47,960 nucleotides of DNA from Bacteroidota bacterium (GCA_030706385.1 JAUZOQ010000014.1:1-47960), one strand, 5' to 3'. Shown: positions 23,903-34,080, counted from the stretch's first letter. Translations and numbers: made by a program. The notes: generated by a model not told the origin, from the letters alone.

Positions 23903-25894
23903 CTATTCTTCTTCGACTTGCCGTAATTTTTCGAGCACGGAAAAATCCTCCAGTGTTGTCGTATCGCCTTTCACATTTCCAGTCGATGCCAGTTCTCGCA
24001 ATAGGCGCCTCATGATCTTGCCGCTTCGCGTTTTCGGAAGAGCGTCGCTGAAATGGATATCGTCGGGCTTGGCAAAACTTCCGATCTCTTTCGCAACGTG
24101 CTCGCGAAGCTGCATCTTGACCTCCTCGCTTCCTGTCGATCCGGATTTCAGTGTAACAAATGCAACGAGCGCCGAACCTTTGATCTCATCGGGCCGGCCG
24201 ACGACAGCCGCTTCTGCTACGCTTTCGAATGCAACAAGCGCGCTCTCGACTTCCATCGTTCCGATCCTGTGGCCGCTCACGTTGATCACATCATCGACCC
24301 TTCCCATGATCCAGAAATACCCATCCTTATCGCGGCGTGCTCCATCGCCGGTGAAATAGATACCGGGAAACTCTGAGAAATATTGTTTCTCGAAACGCTG
24401 GGGATCTTTGTAAATGCCTCGAAGCATCCATGGCCATGGCTTACGGATAATCAGGAATCCGCCCTCATTTGCCTTTACGGGAATTCCCTCTTTCGAAACC
24501 ACTTCCGGTTCGATGCCGAAAAACGGTTTTGTCGCCGAGCCAGGTTTCGTCGCAATGGCTCCGGGAATCGGAGCGATCATGATCGCTCCAGTCTCAGTCT
24601 GCCACCATGTATCGGTGATCGGACATCTTCCGCCTCCGATCGTTTTATGATACCACATCCACGCTTCGGGGTTGATCGGCTCGCCTACAGTACCAAGGAG
24701 CCTGAGCGACGAGAGATCATGGCGCTTCGGGAATTCATCGCCGGCACGGATGAAGGCACGGATCGCCGTCGGTGCTGTATAGAAGACACTGATCTTGCGG
24801 CGTTCGATGATATCCCAGAATCTTCCGAAGTCCGGAAAATTCGGCGCACCTTCATACATCATGACAGTTGCACCATTTGCAAGAGGCCCATATATTACGT
24901 AACTGTGGCCCGTAACCCAACCGACATCGGCCGTGCACCAGAAGATGTCATCTTCTTTGAGATCAAAGATATATTTCGTCGTCAGATATGCTCCAAGCAA
25001 ATAGCCTGCTGTCGTGTGAACAATTCCTTTCGGCTTTCCTGTAGTGCCTGAAGTGTAGAGAATATAGAGTGGATGTTCGCTATCAAGGGGAACGGCATCA
25101 TGCTTATCGCTTGCTTCGTTCATCAGCTCCTGCCACCAAAAATCCCTGCCCTGCCACATTTCAACTTCAGTCCCTGTCCGTTTCAGGACAATAACTTTTT
25201 CAACGGTCGGACATCCGCTGATTCCATCTGTTGAAACAGCTTTCAAAGCATTATCGACATGTTTTTTCAGTTCGATCACGCCGCCTCTTCTGAATGTACC
25301 ATCAGATGTGATGATAACTTTTGCTTCGGCATCGTTGACACGATCGCGAATAGCTTCAGCAGAAAATCCGCCGAAGATCACGGAGTGTGTTGCACCGATT
25401 CTCGCACAGGCAAGGACGGCTATCGTCAGCTCGGGTGTCATGCCCATATAGATCGCAACCCGGTCTCCGCTGCGGACTCCGAGCGATCGAAGCATATTCG
25501 CCGCTTTGCAGACTTCGCGGTGAAGCTGCTGATAGGTCAGTGTGCGCTCATCGCCGAACTCTCCTTCCCAGATGATCGCTGCTTTGTTGCGCCGCCACGA
25601 AGTCAAATGCCGATCGAGGCAATTATAACTTGCATTGATCTTGCCGCCGATAAACCACTGTGCGAATGGAGCCTTCCACTGCATGACCTTCTTCCATTTC
25701 TTAAACCAGTGAAGTTCTTCCGCCTGTTGTGCAAAGAATTTCTCAGGATCCTTAATGCTTGCCTTATAGAGCTTCTCATATTCAGCAAGGCTTCCGATCT
25801 TTGCGGCATCGCTGAATTTCTTCGAGGGTTTGAATACTCGCTTTTCCAGAAGTGCGGATTCGATATGTGTTGAAGCTGCTTTTTTCGTTGGCAT
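23903..25894 (-). CDS. acsA: Acetyl-CoA synthetase (AMP-forming)
   Basis: 663 residues, normal family length. Activates acetate to acetyl-CoA through acetyl-AMP. Visible: N-terminal ACAS segment ([20 protein letters not shown]), P-loop [20 protein letters not shown] near 280-300, substrate region DTWWQTETG near 428-436, the hinge/adenylate motif [20 protein letters not shown] near 510-530 and the acetylatable lysine in [11 protein letters not shown] near 620-630. Because the catalytic Trp (TWWQTE) is kept, acetate rather than a longer acid is the expected substrate. The gene behind it encodes DinB, three bases away. No regulator is adjacent. Secure. Confidence 0.96.
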   Translation of the reverse strand: MPTKKAASTHIESALLEKRVFKPSKKFSDAAKIGSLAEYEKLYKASIKDPEKFFAQQAEELHWFKKWKKVMQWKAPFAQWFIGGKINASYNCLDRHLTSWRRNKAAIIWEGEFGDERTLTYQQLHREVCKAANMLRSLGVRSGDRVAIYMGMTPELTIAVLACARIGATHSVIFGGFSAEAIRDRVNDAEAKVIITSDGTFRRGGVIELKKHVDNALKAVSTDGISGCPTVEKVIVLKRTGTEVEMWQGRDFWWQELMNEASDKHDAVPLDSEHPLYILYTSGTTGKPKGIVHTTAGYLLGAYLTTKYIFDLKEDDIFWCTADVGWVTGHSYVIYGPLANGATVMMYEGAPNFPDFGRFWDIIERRKISVFYTAPTAIRAFIRAGDEFPKRHDLSSLRLLGTVGEPINPEAWMWYHKTIGGGRCPITDTWWQTETGAIMIAPIPGAIATKPGSATKPFFGIEPEVVSKEGIPVKANEGGFLIIRKPWPWMLRGIYKDPQRFEKQYFSEFPGIYFTGDGARRDKDGYFWIMGRVDDVINVSGHRIGTMEVESALVAFESVAEAAVVGRPDEIKGSALVAFVTLKSGSTGSEEVKMQLREHVAKEIGSFAKPDDIHFSDALPKTRSGKIMRRLLRELASTGNVKGDTTTLEDFSVLEKLRQVEEE

Positions 25895-26008
25895 ACGGTT
25901 TACTTCTTGTTGGTGATTTCAGGGATACAAAAATACCGCATGAAATCGGAACCAATGGGAGAATCGATGACATATTCATCTCTAGCGTTCACGATAACGA
26001 CTGTGATC

Positions 26009-26680
26009 ATGAAACATCTCATCCTTCTTTTGGCCGCTCTCCTCTGCTCAGGTACCCTCCTTACCGGTTGCGGCTCAATCTATAGCCCAACTCTTAATCT
26101 ACCCCACGAACCTCTGACAAGAAATCAAGGTATGATCACCGGTACGGCTGCCTTACTGCCTCAGACCGGCATGGGTGATATGGGAATAGCCGGAAGCGGA
26201 GAAGGACAGATATCCTATGCATTCAGCGACAGGTTCTCACTGCAAGCAAAAGCATGGAGCCAATTCTCGGAACTGTATCAGCTGAGATATAACGGAGGCA
26301 CATCTCTTTCGGCCACATTCCTTCTGAACTCGCGAACGGCGTCACTTCCTCTTGCACTCATTGCCACTTCTTCAATGCTGATCGACGGAAGAAGCATTAT
26401 GGCCAACGGCGGATCCCTTCATCTGGCCGGCTGGTTTCCTGCGATCGGAGTTTTCCGACCATACGCGGCAGCAGGGCTAGGAATGATGGTGGCCGACTTT
26501 GCTACGCACGACTGGGGCTACGGCGGAATCATCAATTTCGGAACGTCCATCCAATTCTCTGACGGGCTTTTCGCCAATGTCGAGTTCTTCGGCATCCTTC
26601 AGCGCTACCAATACTATCATACCATTTCCGGCATCCTGGCGCCAAGTTTTAGTGTGAGCTGGCGCTTCAATAATAACTAA
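26009..26680 (+). CDS. Predicted outer-membrane-type lipoprotein of unknown function
   Basis: I start it at the ATG at 26009 because a signal peptide follows directly (KHLILLLAALLCSGTLLTGC with lipobox Cys at 20); upstream frame starts at 25907 lack one. The mature 200 residues are Gly- and aromatic-rich with alternating hydrophobic residues (FSDRFSLQAKAWSQFSELYQ, SGILAPSFSVSWRFNN) and end in Phe-containing strand, which looks like a small beta-barrel or sandwich. That combination of lipid anchor and barrel-like body is unusual but seen in envelope proteins of this group. It is divergent from acsA. I cannot name a function. Confidence 0.7.
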   Translation: MKHLILLLAALLCSGTLLTGCGSIYSPTLNLPHEPLTRNQGMITGTAALLPQTGMGDMGIAGSGEGQISYAFSDRFSLQAKAWSQFSELYQLRYNGGTSLSATFLLNSRTASLPLALIATSSMLIDGRSIMANGGSLHLAGWFPAIGVFRPYAAAGLGMMVADFATHDWGYGGIINFGTSIQFSDGLFANVEFFGILQRYQYYHTISGILAPSFSVSWRFNNN

Positions 26681-26755
26681 AACCCCTCTCCCAGAGCTCG
26701 GTCAGGATCGCATTCCGCCGGGGAAAAAGAGACCCAAAAAATAATATGGGCTCCC

Positions 26756-26818
26756 ATGCAACTCTTTTTTAGGAATTCTGTTTATTTGATCACTAAGTCC
26801 TTGGTTCTCTCGAAGTAA
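26756..26818 (+). pseudogene. Orphan 3' end of a T9SS gene (decayed or copied sorting-domain tail)
   Basis: An in-frame stretch beginning ATG at 26756 and ending at TAA 26816-26818 encodes NSVYLITKSLVLSK before the stop. The terminal KSLVLSK is identical to the end of the large ASH protein at 30168. The DNA from 26795 through the terminator at 26875 matches 30145-30224 at most positions. No intact upstream gene exists, so this is a remnant or a copied tail. Confidence 0.6.
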
Positions 26819-26845
26819 TAATGTTCATAATGATCAAGGGAAACA

Positions 26846-26875
26846 GTGCGTCACGAAAGTGGCGCACTTTTTTTT
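26846..26875 (+). terminator. Terminator of the orphan T9SS tail
   Basis: GTGCGTCAC at 26846-26854 and GTGGCGCAC at 26859-26867 form a 9-bp stem (one G-T pair) around a GAAA tetraloop, followed by eight T residues. It is a copy of the terminator at 30198-30224. Confidence 0.85.
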
Positions 26876-27252
26876 GGTCTAAAATTATGGTGTTGTTAAA
26901 TAATGAGACCGATGTAACTTTAAAGACAGAATTGTGTTTAATGGCTGAACAGAATAGGAAACGCGCAAGAATGGCCATTCAGGCCGCTTTTGATGGGTTT
27001 CCGATCTGTCGGAGCGCAGAAGTTTTTTAAGTTCGTATTTCGCCCTCAAAAAACTTGTCCACACCATGAAACTTCTACGCGTCTTGATTCATCAATAGTT
27101 CGTAAGCTATTGAGTGCTAAGTTTGCTATGCGTAATCCCGTGGAATATTTTCCGATTCCACGTATAATCTGAGAGCCTGTCGCCTTCCCCGGCGTATTCC
27201 TCTTTGGTCTGTGATAGCCATTAGCGTTTCTGAATAATACTAATTGAAAAAT
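26876..27252. other. Gene-free stretch before the ASH protein gene
   Basis: About 375 AT-rich bases without a convincing gene, palindrome or heptamer array. Short frames here have no signal or motif. Some of it may be decayed sequence linked to the orphan T9SS tail just before, and the last part must carry the promoter of the gene at 27253. Confidence 0.5.
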
Positions 27253-30168
27253 ATGAAAACAAACCTACAAACTCTCGTGAAGACGATAGCATGTTGTCTT
27301 CTCGTTTCTTTTCTGATGCTCGGAAGTACTACTTCTTCCGCACGAATCACATCCACGCTACTCTCCGAAGATTTTTCTTCGGCCACCGAAGGCGGTTTCC
27401 CTCCGGGAAACTGGTATACCGATGGCTATGGCTATTGGTACGGCTCGGCATACGGCCCCGATATGGGAACCGGTGATGGCGGCTACAACGGTTCGGCCAT
27501 GTATAACATGAACGGAGTCTGCGGATCGGAGAATCTCTATTCTCCCGTTATCGATGCTTCGGCCTATGGCGGAGCGGGATCGACGGTTACGATCGACTTC
27601 GATTACTGGTGGGAAGCCAACTTCTATGACGCGAACTTCGGCTCGAACACTGTAACGATCTATGCCAACGGTGAATCCGGATCTCTACAACTTTCACAGA
27701 TGTATTCGACTTCCGATTTCAGTTTCGATAATAGCGGAAGCTTCGAATATTTCTACGATCCGCTTACCGATCCAACGCTGTGGAAGCATGTTACCCTCAC
27801 CGTCCCGGCATCGTATGCAACTGCGTCGCTTCAGATATTTTTTAATGCCGATGGATCAGGCGTCTGCGGCGGAAGTGGAAATTTTGGTATCGATAATTTT
27901 GTCGTCACGGGTTCGATCGATCAAAACATCTCGTTTGCTCCGTCATCGCTGGACTTCGGTACGGTGCTCGTCGGAAATCAATCTCAGCCTGTGTGCGTAA
28001 CGCTGACCAATCCCGGACCCCAGGCGATCTCGCTGAATTCAGTGCAGATCACCGGAGCCGGCTCGAGTGAATATGAATTTGTCGGCAACATTCCGGAAGC
28101 GATCCCGGCCGATGGATCAGTCGATCTCTGTCTGATCTTCACACCGGTTGCAGGCGGGCCGCAAGATGGCAATTTGCATATCACCGATAATTCGGACAAC
28201 CTTCCGGTCATCGACGTTCCGTTCATTGGTATCGGAAGTGTTCCGCTGATCGAGATCGATCCTATCGGCACGAAAAATACTTCAACGAGATTATTTAAAG
28301 GTGTTCACACCATGCTTGGCGACACAGTTACGCAATCGCTTATCGTGAAGAATATTGGCTCTGGGAGCCTCGTCATTAGTCCCAACAGTTACATAGATGG
28401 AGAAGAAGAAGATCAGTACATGATCTCGCGGCTTCCGATCAATCCGCTGTTAGCGGGGCAAAGCGATACGCTCAGCGTGAAGTTCTTCCCGAATCGCGAA
28501 GGATCCGATCCTTCGGAGCTCTATATTCTCAGCAATGCGGGGAATACCATCCCTCCGGTCGATCTTCTGGGCATTGGCACGCTTCCAAGAGTGGTGCTCA
28601 CTCCGAGCCCGATGTTCTTCGATTCCGTCGGTATCGGACAAACAGTCTGTCAGAATATCACGATCAGCAATCCTGGCAGCGACACCCTTGTCATTCTGAG
28701 AAATTATCTTTCAAGCAACGATGGCGATTACTTATTGGTCGAATTATCTTCCGAGCAATCACGAATTGCTCCGGGCCATGTTGCGAATGTGACAGTCTGT
28801 TTCACCCCAAAACAGCAGGGCTTGCGCGAAGCACGTTTCACTGTGGCAACGAATATTCCGAAGACATTCGATATTCCTCAGGAAGATACGAGTCTTGTAT
28901 CCGTTGCGATCAGCGGCACCGGTGTTCCGTTCGGCAAGCTCTCCATTATTTCCGGTGTAGCGGTTCTTGATTCGACACTTGTCGGAACGCAGATCTGCAC
29001 GCCGTTCACGATTCTCAATAATGGACAGGCCGATTTGATCGTAACGAGTGCAGGCATCACCGGCGCCCAAGCATCGGATTTCACGATTCAGGGCTTGACG
29101 CTTCCTTTGCATATACCTGCTCAAGGATCGGTGATTCTGAATGTCTGCGCCACACCCGATACTCGCGGCTTGCGACAGGCCTTGCTAACACTGCAAGCGA
29201 CAACGAACGAACAGACGATCAACGGCAACCTTCCGCTTGGCGTCTTCGGCGAGATCGCATGTGCTTCACCGAATCCGCTCGCGCTTTTCAATGCCGAGAA
29301 GATCGTCAAGAATTCTATCGCCACGGAAAGTGTCGTCGTAACCAATTGTGGAGATCTTCCGGCAATCTATACTGCAACGGTCAATGGTGACGGTTACTCT
29401 ATTGTTAGTCCGGTAGGAGGCGTCACAGGCTCGATCGTTCCGGGTGGGACGGCAACATACCAGGTCGCATTCAACCCGACATCGGTCGGAATTAAGAACG
29501 GCAACTTGCTCGTCAGCTCCGCGAATGTTACGAATATGAACATTCCGCTTACGGGCGAAGGAGCATGCGCTACGCTGACTGCTCAGGCTCCTGTGGTCCC
29601 ACAGACCGGAGTCGGTTCCTCGAACACGTTCGATGTAATGGTTACGAATGCCGGTAATCTGGATTGGACACCGGGCAATGGAGTCATGACTCCTGCTGGC
29701 ATCTTCAGTGTTGTTTCGGTAACGCCGACTCCTATTCCCGCCAACGGAACGGGCGATGTGAAGATCCAATTCTCACCGACATCGATCGGACTTGCAACTT
29801 CAGAACTGACATTCCCGAATTCCGGACCGTGTCAGGATGCAAGTGTTGTCATCGATCTTTCGGGCCAGGGAATCGCAAGCGGAGTCAGTCAGCAGGTTTC
29901 TGCCGAAGGTTTTGCTTTAGATCAGAACTATCCGAATCCGTTCACGAATTCGACAACCTTCAACTATATGATTCCGAAGGAATCGATCGTCAGGATCACG
30001 CTCAGCGATATGTCGGGCAAGATCGTGAAGGTACTCGTTAGCGGTGCTATCTCGGAAGGCAACCACTCGGTCACATTCGATGCATCGAAGCTTTCGAGCG
30101 GCACGTATGTCTACTCGCTTGAATGCGGCTCCATGAGATTATCCAAGTCTTTGGTTCTCTCGAAGTAG
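27253..30168 (+). CDS. Large secreted ASH-repeat (choice-of-anchor D) protein with T9SS sorting domain
   Basis: 971 residues from the ATG at 27253, directly before a signal peptide (TLVKTIACCLLVSFLMLGS). Residues about 40-220 form a Gly/Tyr-rich lectin-like or choice-of-anchor J-type domain (DFDYWWEANFYDANFGSNTV). From about 230 to 880 there are around six repeats of the ASH / choice-of-anchor D Ig-like fold, each with a pattern like DFGTVLVGNQSQPVCVTLTN and FTPVAGGPQDG; paired Cys recur in most of them (VCVTL and LCLIF), which suggests a disulphide per repeat. The last 80 residues are a type A T9SS sorting domain: QNYPNPFTNSTTF, LSDMSGKIVK and SSGTYVYSL, ending SKSLVLSK. Likely a surface-exposed adhesin or structural protein. 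Repeat count is approximate. Confidence 0.9.
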   Translation: MKTNLQTLVKTIACCLLVSFLMLGSTTSSARITSTLLSEDFSSATEGGFPPGNWYTDGYGYWYGSAYGPDMGTGDGGYNGSAMYNMNGVCGSENLYSPVIDASAYGGAGSTVTIDFDYWWEANFYDANFGSNTVTIYANGESGSLQLSQMYSTSDFSFDNSGSFEYFYDPLTDPTLWKHVTLTVPASYATASLQIFFNADGSGVCGGSGNFGIDNFVVTGSIDQNISFAPSSLDFGTVLVGNQSQPVCVTLTNPGPQAISLNSVQITGAGSSEYEFVGNIPEAIPADGSVDLCLIFTPVAGGPQDGNLHITDNSDNLPVIDVPFIGIGSVPLIEIDPIGTKNTSTRLFKGVHTMLGDTVTQSLIVKNIGSGSLVISPNSYIDGEEEDQYMISRLPINPLLAGQSDTLSVKFFPNREGSDPSELYILSNAGNTIPPVDLLGIGTLPRVVLTPSPMFFDSVGIGQTVCQNITISNPGSDTLVILRNYLSSNDGDYLLVELSSEQSRIAPGHVANVTVCFTPKQQGLREARFTVATNIPKTFDIPQEDTSLVSVAISGTGVPFGKLSIISGVAVLDSTLVGTQICTPFTILNNGQADLIVTSAGITGAQASDFTIQGLTLPLHIPAQGSVILNVCATPDTRGLRQALLTLQATTNEQTINGNLPLGVFGEIACASPNPLALFNAEKIVKNSIATESVVVTNCGDLPAIYTATVNGDGYSIVSPVGGVTGSIVPGGTATYQVAFNPTSVGIKNGNLLVSSANVTNMNIPLTGEGACATLTAQAPVVPQTGVGSSNTFDVMVTNAGNLDWTPGNGVMTPAGIFSVVSVTPTPIPANGTGDVKIQFSPTSIGLATSELTFPNSGPCQDASVVIDLSGQGIASGVSQQVSAEGFALDQNYPNPFTNSTTFNYMIPKESIVRITLSDMSGKIVKVLVSGAISEGNHSVTFDASKLSSGTYVYSLECGSMRLSKSLVLSK

Positions 30169-30197
30169 TACTGTTTCATATTTATCAAAGGAAACGG

Positions 30198-30224
30198 CGC
30201 GCCACGAAAGTGGCGCGTTTTTTT
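30198..30224 (+). terminator. Terminator after the ASH protein gene
   Basis: CGCGCCAC at 30198-30205 and GTGGCGCG at 30210-30217 form an 8-bp stem with a GAAA loop, then seven T residues. A sister copy with the same loop lies at 26846-26875. Confidence 0.9.
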
Positions 30225-30292
30225 CTGCCATTTTTCTTCGCGAACCATTACGCCCTCTTTTTCGATTGTTTCCCATAATTACAAATTCCAAT

Positions 30293-31006
30293 ATGGAAGA
30301 AAACCAAATCGTTTGGATCACCGGTGCATCGAAGGGCATCGGACTCGCCTGTGCGAAAGCCTTGGCTGCTACGGGCAGAAGGATCGTCATGAGTTCACGA
30401 AACCGCAAGGAGTTGATCGATCGCACCGTGGAGATCCGTGCTACCGGCGCCGATGCGCGAGCCGTGCAATGCGATGTCAGGAACGAAGAAGATGTCGATT
30501 GGGCGATCAAGAGCATTATCAAGGCATTCGGCGAAGGGCCGGATATCCTCATTAATAATGCCGGCATTTCACCCGACTATAGTATCGAAGACATGACACC
30601 GGACATATTCGATAGCGTTATCGCTACGAATCTTACCGGCAATTTTCTTTGTGCAAAAGCCGTGCTTCCGGAAATGATCCGCAAAGGCCGAGGGACGATC
30701 ATCCAGATGCTTTCGATCGCAAGCACGAAAGCATTCGCCGGAGGGGCGGCCTACGGAGCCAGCAAATTCGGAGCGCTCGGATTCACGAATGCCCTTCGCG
30801 AGGAAGTCCGCGATAAGGGCATCAAAGTTGTTTCCGTCATGCCCGGTGCAGTCGAAACTCCTTCGTGGGGCGATGAAGCAGAAGAATATCACGATCGCAT
30901 GATGCAACCGGAAGATATTGCTCTGGCCATCGCCGGTATACTCGAGCAGCCGCAGCGAGCAATGGTCGAAGAGATCGTATTACGACCGATCGGTGGCGAT
31001 CTATAG
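30293..31006 (+). CDS. Short-chain dehydrogenase/reductase (FabG-like)
   Basis: 237 residues from the ATG at 30293; a non-ATG start nine codons upstream is less likely. Classical SDR features: TGASKGIG near 11-18, the NNAG motif (ILINNAG) near 85-91, catalytic Ser in QMLSIAS, and YGASK near 155-159 with Tyr and Lys spaced correctly. NADP preference is suggested by the Arg/Ser after the first strand (SSRNRKE). The substrate is not given by sequence; 3-oxoacyl-ACP reductase, sugar or steroid-type ketoreductase are possible. It lies between the ASH gene terminator and hutU; a 61-base gap to hutU contains a short heptamer array and may or may not split the transcripts. Confidence 0.9.
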   Translation: MEENQIVWITGASKGIGLACAKALAATGRRIVMSSRNRKELIDRTVEIRATGADARAVQCDVRNEEDVDWAIKSIIKAFGEGPDILINNAGISPDYSIEDMTPDIFDSVIATNLTGNFLCAKAVLPEMIRKGRGTIIQMLSIASTKAFAGGAAYGASKFGALGFTNALREEVRDKGIKVVSVMPGAVETPSWGDEAEEYHDRMMQPEDIALAIAGILEQPQRAMVEEIVLRPIGGDL

Positions 31007-31008
31007 AT

Positions 31009-31044
31009 CAATTGTTCAATTGTCAATGAACAATGTGCAATCAA
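31009..31044. repeat. Heptamer array (CAATTGT type) before hutU
   Basis: CAATTGT, one extra T, then CAATTGT, CAATGAA, CAATGTG, CAATCAA in register. CAAT is constant at the start of each unit. It starts three bases after the SDR stop and ends 23 bases before the hutU ATG. A 7-bp unit type not used elsewhere in the window. Confidence 0.75.
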
Positions 31045-31067
31045 GAAATTACACGTAACGAGAATTC

Positions 31068-32729
31068 ATGATGACTCTCACAAGAAGCGGCGCAGTGCAT
31101 GCTCCGCAAGGAACCTCTCTTTCATGCAAGGGCTGGCTGCAGGAAGCAGCATACCGCATGATCCAGAATAATCTCGATCCCGATGTTGCCGAGCGCCCGG
31201 AAGAGCTTGTCGTCTATGGCGGCTCCGGCAAAGCAGCACGAAATTGGGAATGCTACGACGCTATCCTGAAAAGCCTGAAAGAACTTGAAGGCGATGAAAC
31301 ACTTCTCGTTCAATCCGGCAAACCCGTCGGAATCCTGAAGACGTATGCCGACGCTCCACGAGTCATCATTTCAAATTCGCAGATCGTACCTGCCTGGGCG
31401 AACTGGGACGAATTCCGTAAGCTCGAAGCTAAAGGCCTGACCATGTTTGGCCAGATGACAGCCGGAAGCTGGATCTATATCGGTTCGCAAGGTATCGTGC
31501 AGGGCACATACGAAACGTTGATGGAATGTGCACGCCAGCATTTCGGCGGAAGCCTTGCCGGCCATACTGTGCTCACGGCAGGCCTGGGCGGAATGGGTGG
31601 AGCACAACCGCTTGCCGGAAAGATGGCAGGTGCGGCGATCCTCTGCGTCGAGATCGATCGGAGCCGAATTCAGAAAAGGATCGATACCGGCTACTGCGAT
31701 AAGTGGACGGATAATCCCGATGAAGCACTCCGATGGATCGATGCAGCTAAAGAATCGAAAGAGGCTCTCTCCGTCGCATTGCTCGGCAATGCAGCAGAGG
31801 TCCATCCTGAACTGATTAGGCGCGGATGGATTCCTGATATCGTCACCGATCAGACCAGCGCTCACGATCCTCTTCGGGGATACTATCCTGCCGGATACAC
31901 CAAAGAAGAAGCCGATACATTACGAGAAAAAAATCCCGAAAAGTATTTGAAGCATTCGCGCGCATCGATCGCCGAACACGTGAAGGCAATGCTAAAGATG
32001 CAGAAGCGCGGCGCGATCGCATTCGATTACGGAAATAATATTCGCGGCGAAGCGAAATCGAGTGGCGTATCCGATGCATTCGATATTCCCGGATTCGTAC
32101 CCGAATACATCCGTCCTCTTTTTTGCGAAGGCAAGGGCCCGTTCCGTTGGGTTGCTCTATCGGGCGATCCCGAAGATATTCTGACAACGGACCGAGAACT
32201 TCTCGCACTTTTTCCCGATGACAAGATCCTTCATCGGTGGATCCCGCTTGCCCAGAAGCATATTCATTTCCAGGGATTGCCGGCCCGCATCTGCTGGCTT
32301 GGTTTGGGTGAGCGGGCCAAGGCCGGGGCGCTCTTTAATCGCTTAGTCAAAGAAGGCAAGCTCAAGGCTCCGATCGTCATCGGCCGCGACCATCTCGATT
32401 GCGGATCGGTTGCAAGTCCGAACCGCGAAACTGAAGCGATGAAAGATGGCTCCGATGCGATCGCCGATTGGCCGATCCTGAATTTTGCCTTGAACGCGAT
32501 CGGCGGTGCAACCTGGGTTTCCTTGCATCATGGCGGCGGAGTCGGGATCGGGAATTCCATCCATGCCGGAATGGTCGTTGTTGCCGATGGAAGCGATGAA
32601 GCAGCAATCCGCCTTGAGCGATGCCTGACCTATGATCCGACGATGGGAATTCTTCGTCACGCCGATGCCGGTTACGAGAAAGCGATCGAAGTTGCAGAGA
32701 AAAATAACGTCTTGATTCCGATGCGTTAG
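31068..32729 (+). CDS. hutU: Urocanate hydratase
   Basis: Second step of histidine breakdown: urocanate to imidazolonepropionate, with tightly bound NAD+ acting as electrophile. 553 residues is the family norm. Typical segments: [19 protein letters not shown] near 47-65, [20 protein letters not shown] near 125-144, the NAD-binding [20 protein letters not shown] near 167-186, VDIDRSR-like [11 protein letters not shown] near 191-201, [14 protein letters not shown] near 253-266 and the late [11 protein letters not shown] near 490-500. ATG is doubled at the start (31068 and 31071). No hutH, hutI or hutG gene is in the window; the remaining pathway genes may lie elsewhere. Identity is secure. Confidence 0.96.
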   Translation: MMTLTRSGAVHAPQGTSLSCKGWLQEAAYRMIQNNLDPDVAERPEELVVYGGSGKAARNWECYDAILKSLKELEGDETLLVQSGKPVGILKTYADAPRVIISNSQIVPAWANWDEFRKLEAKGLTMFGQMTAGSWIYIGSQGIVQGTYETLMECARQHFGGSLAGHTVLTAGLGGMGGAQPLAGKMAGAAILCVEIDRSRIQKRIDTGYCDKWTDNPDEALRWIDAAKESKEALSVALLGNAAEVHPELIRRGWIPDIVTDQTSAHDPLRGYYPAGYTKEEADTLREKNPEKYLKHSRASIAEHVKAMLKMQKRGAIAFDYGNNIRGEAKSSGVSDAFDIPGFVPEYIRPLFCEGKGPFRWVALSGDPEDILTTDRELLALFPDDKILHRWIPLAQKHIHFQGLPARICWLGLGERAKAGALFNRLVKEGKLKAPIVIGRDHLDCGSVASPNRETEAMKDGSDAIADWPILNFALNAIGGATWVSLHHGGGVGIGNSIHAGMVVVADGSDEAAIRLERCLTYDPTMGILRHADAGYEKAIEVAEKNNVLIPMR

Positions 32730-32736
32730 AAAAGAA

Positions 32737-33231
32737 TTATTCCCTAATCCATTTGATCATCTTCGGAAAACTCGGAGCATTATTTGCCGCAGCATTTTTC
32801 TCATCGAATGTCATCCCTGCCCACTGCAGCATCGGCACTCCGAAATATTTGCCTTGTGCAAAATTCTCGACGATGGAATTTCCTCCTCCATGATATCCAT
32901 CTCCATGAAAGACGATTGCCGGATCGATACCAAGGTGAAGGCAAGCGGCATAAGACCAGGGAATAGCCATTAACTCTCCGGCGACCTCAAGATCTTTTTT
33001 CGGATCAAGAGCGCCATGCATCGCTCTTCGAATCTCCGGCGGTGCAACTGCAAGATGGCCTGCTTCATGAAGAATATCTCCGGGATAGAGCAGGTGATCG
33101 GGATCGATCGCCAAACCGCCATGCTCGATCGTAATGCCCGGAAGAACAGTATCTCCGACTATCCCGCCAATACGCACCGGAATACCGATCGCTTTCACAA
33201 ACTCGATCATGCGAGTCGTTACTTCATCCAT
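32737..33231 (-). CDS. HEAGH-motif putative metalloprotease-like protein
   Basis: 164 residues. HEAGH at 55-59 in GDILHEAGHLAVAP is a classic HExxH zinc signature; glutamates further on (EVAGELMAIPWSY, about 82-94) and His residues (HGDGYHGGGNS) could be the third ligand. There is no signal peptide, so it is cytoplasmic. I do not know a characterised family member; it may be a small protease, or a protein using the metal for another role. Its ATG at 33231 lies inside the end of the beta-hydroxylase gene (8-base overlap), so the two are translationally coupled and probably act together. Convergent with hutU, 7 bases apart. Confidence 0.75.
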   Translation of the reverse strand: MDEVTTRMIEFVKAIGIPVRIGGIVGDTVLPGITIEHGGLAIDPDHLLYPGDILHEAGHLAVAPPEIRRAMHGALDPKKDLEVAGELMAIPWSYAACLHLGIDPAIVFHGDGYHGGGNSIVENFAQGKYFGVPMLQWAGMTFDEKNAAANNAPSFPKMIKWIRE

Positions 33232-33922
33232 TAGTCAACTCCCTGTGCAATAAATCATCGATGATCTTCAAAGCTGCAGGTGTTCCGATGCTTCGTAAAG
33301 CAATGATCATATTCTCGCGATCCTTCTCCGAGCGGATCGATGACAATCCATTCTTCACTATCTCGGGTTCATTCGGAAAGAAAGATTTCAGCCAATCATT
33401 GACTTTACAATCGATCACTAAATGTATCCTGTCGATCTCAGAGTTGTTCTCGACGCTATGCGGAAGTCCTGCATTGATGTACCAGCACTCTCCTTCTTTC
33501 ATTAGAAGGCGCCTGCCGTTGCTCTTGAACTCGATAACATCGTTGGTGATGACGGGAATGTGAAGCCGGACTTCTCCATCTTCAAATGAAAGCGCATTAT
33601 CGGAATGCTCTCTGATCGCCGATCCCCTCTTAAGCCGGAGAAAACGAACCGAAGTAATGCTGCATTGGAAAGTCTCCAATATTTTTTCCACCGATCGAAA
33701 ATGCGGCATCCACGGAGTATCTGCAAACTCCTTTTGCGAGATTGATCCGGGATAAATGCTTCCCAACTTCCCTCCCGGAGCTCGCAGTGCCAGGCCATCC
33801 CAATCCCCTTCATAATAAGAGGTATTGAAATGCGGAAGCCACTCTGCCCCTGCGAAGTTCTCCAGATCACTGAGCAGATCAGCGATCTCAAAGGTAAACG
33901 GCAATCGAAAGCTTTCAATCAT
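33224..33922 (-). CDS. Aspartyl/asparaginyl beta-hydroxylase-family dioxygenase
   Basis: 232 residues, Fe(II)/2-oxoglutarate-dependent double-stranded beta-helix. The metal-binding HxD is EHSDN (His106, Asp108), with RLHIPVITN near 119-127, the late His in LPHSVENN (His155) and a 2-oxoglutarate Arg in RIHLVIDC near 165. These fit the Asp_Arg_Hydrox domain. Substrate may be a peptidyl Asp/Asn or a free amino acid; the bacterial members are poorly known. It overlaps the HEAGH gene, which suggests a functional pair. The first 80 residues carry conserved PGGKLGSIYPG-type turns. No signal peptide. Family secure, function open. Confidence 0.88.
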   Translation of the reverse strand: MIESFRLPFTFEIADLLSDLENFAGAEWLPHFNTSYYEGDWDGLALRAPGGKLGSIYPGSISQKEFADTPWMPHFRSVEKILETFQCSITSVRFLRLKRGSAIREHSDNALSFEDGEVRLHIPVITNDVIEFKSNGRRLLMKEGECWYINAGLPHSVENNSEIDRIHLVIDCKVNDWLKSFFPNEPEIVKNGLSSIRSEKDRENMIIALRSIGTPAALKIIDDLLHRELTNG

Positions 33923-34080
33923 TGCGGCAAATTTACGACTGATCGGGATATCTGCACTCCTCGTGACCGATTTATCATAACTTACGAAGGCGCAATGATA
34001 TTGGCCGATTCGCGGTTCTTAGAGTCCGTTTCCCCGTATTTTTGCAACCCCAATTCAAAGTACACGAGCCGAAACACACG

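Noticed and set aside
26747-26762. A TTGCATGGGAGCC motif shared (in opposite orientation) with about 41193-41206
   Set aside because: Only 13-14 bases with no further similarity around it, which may be chance.
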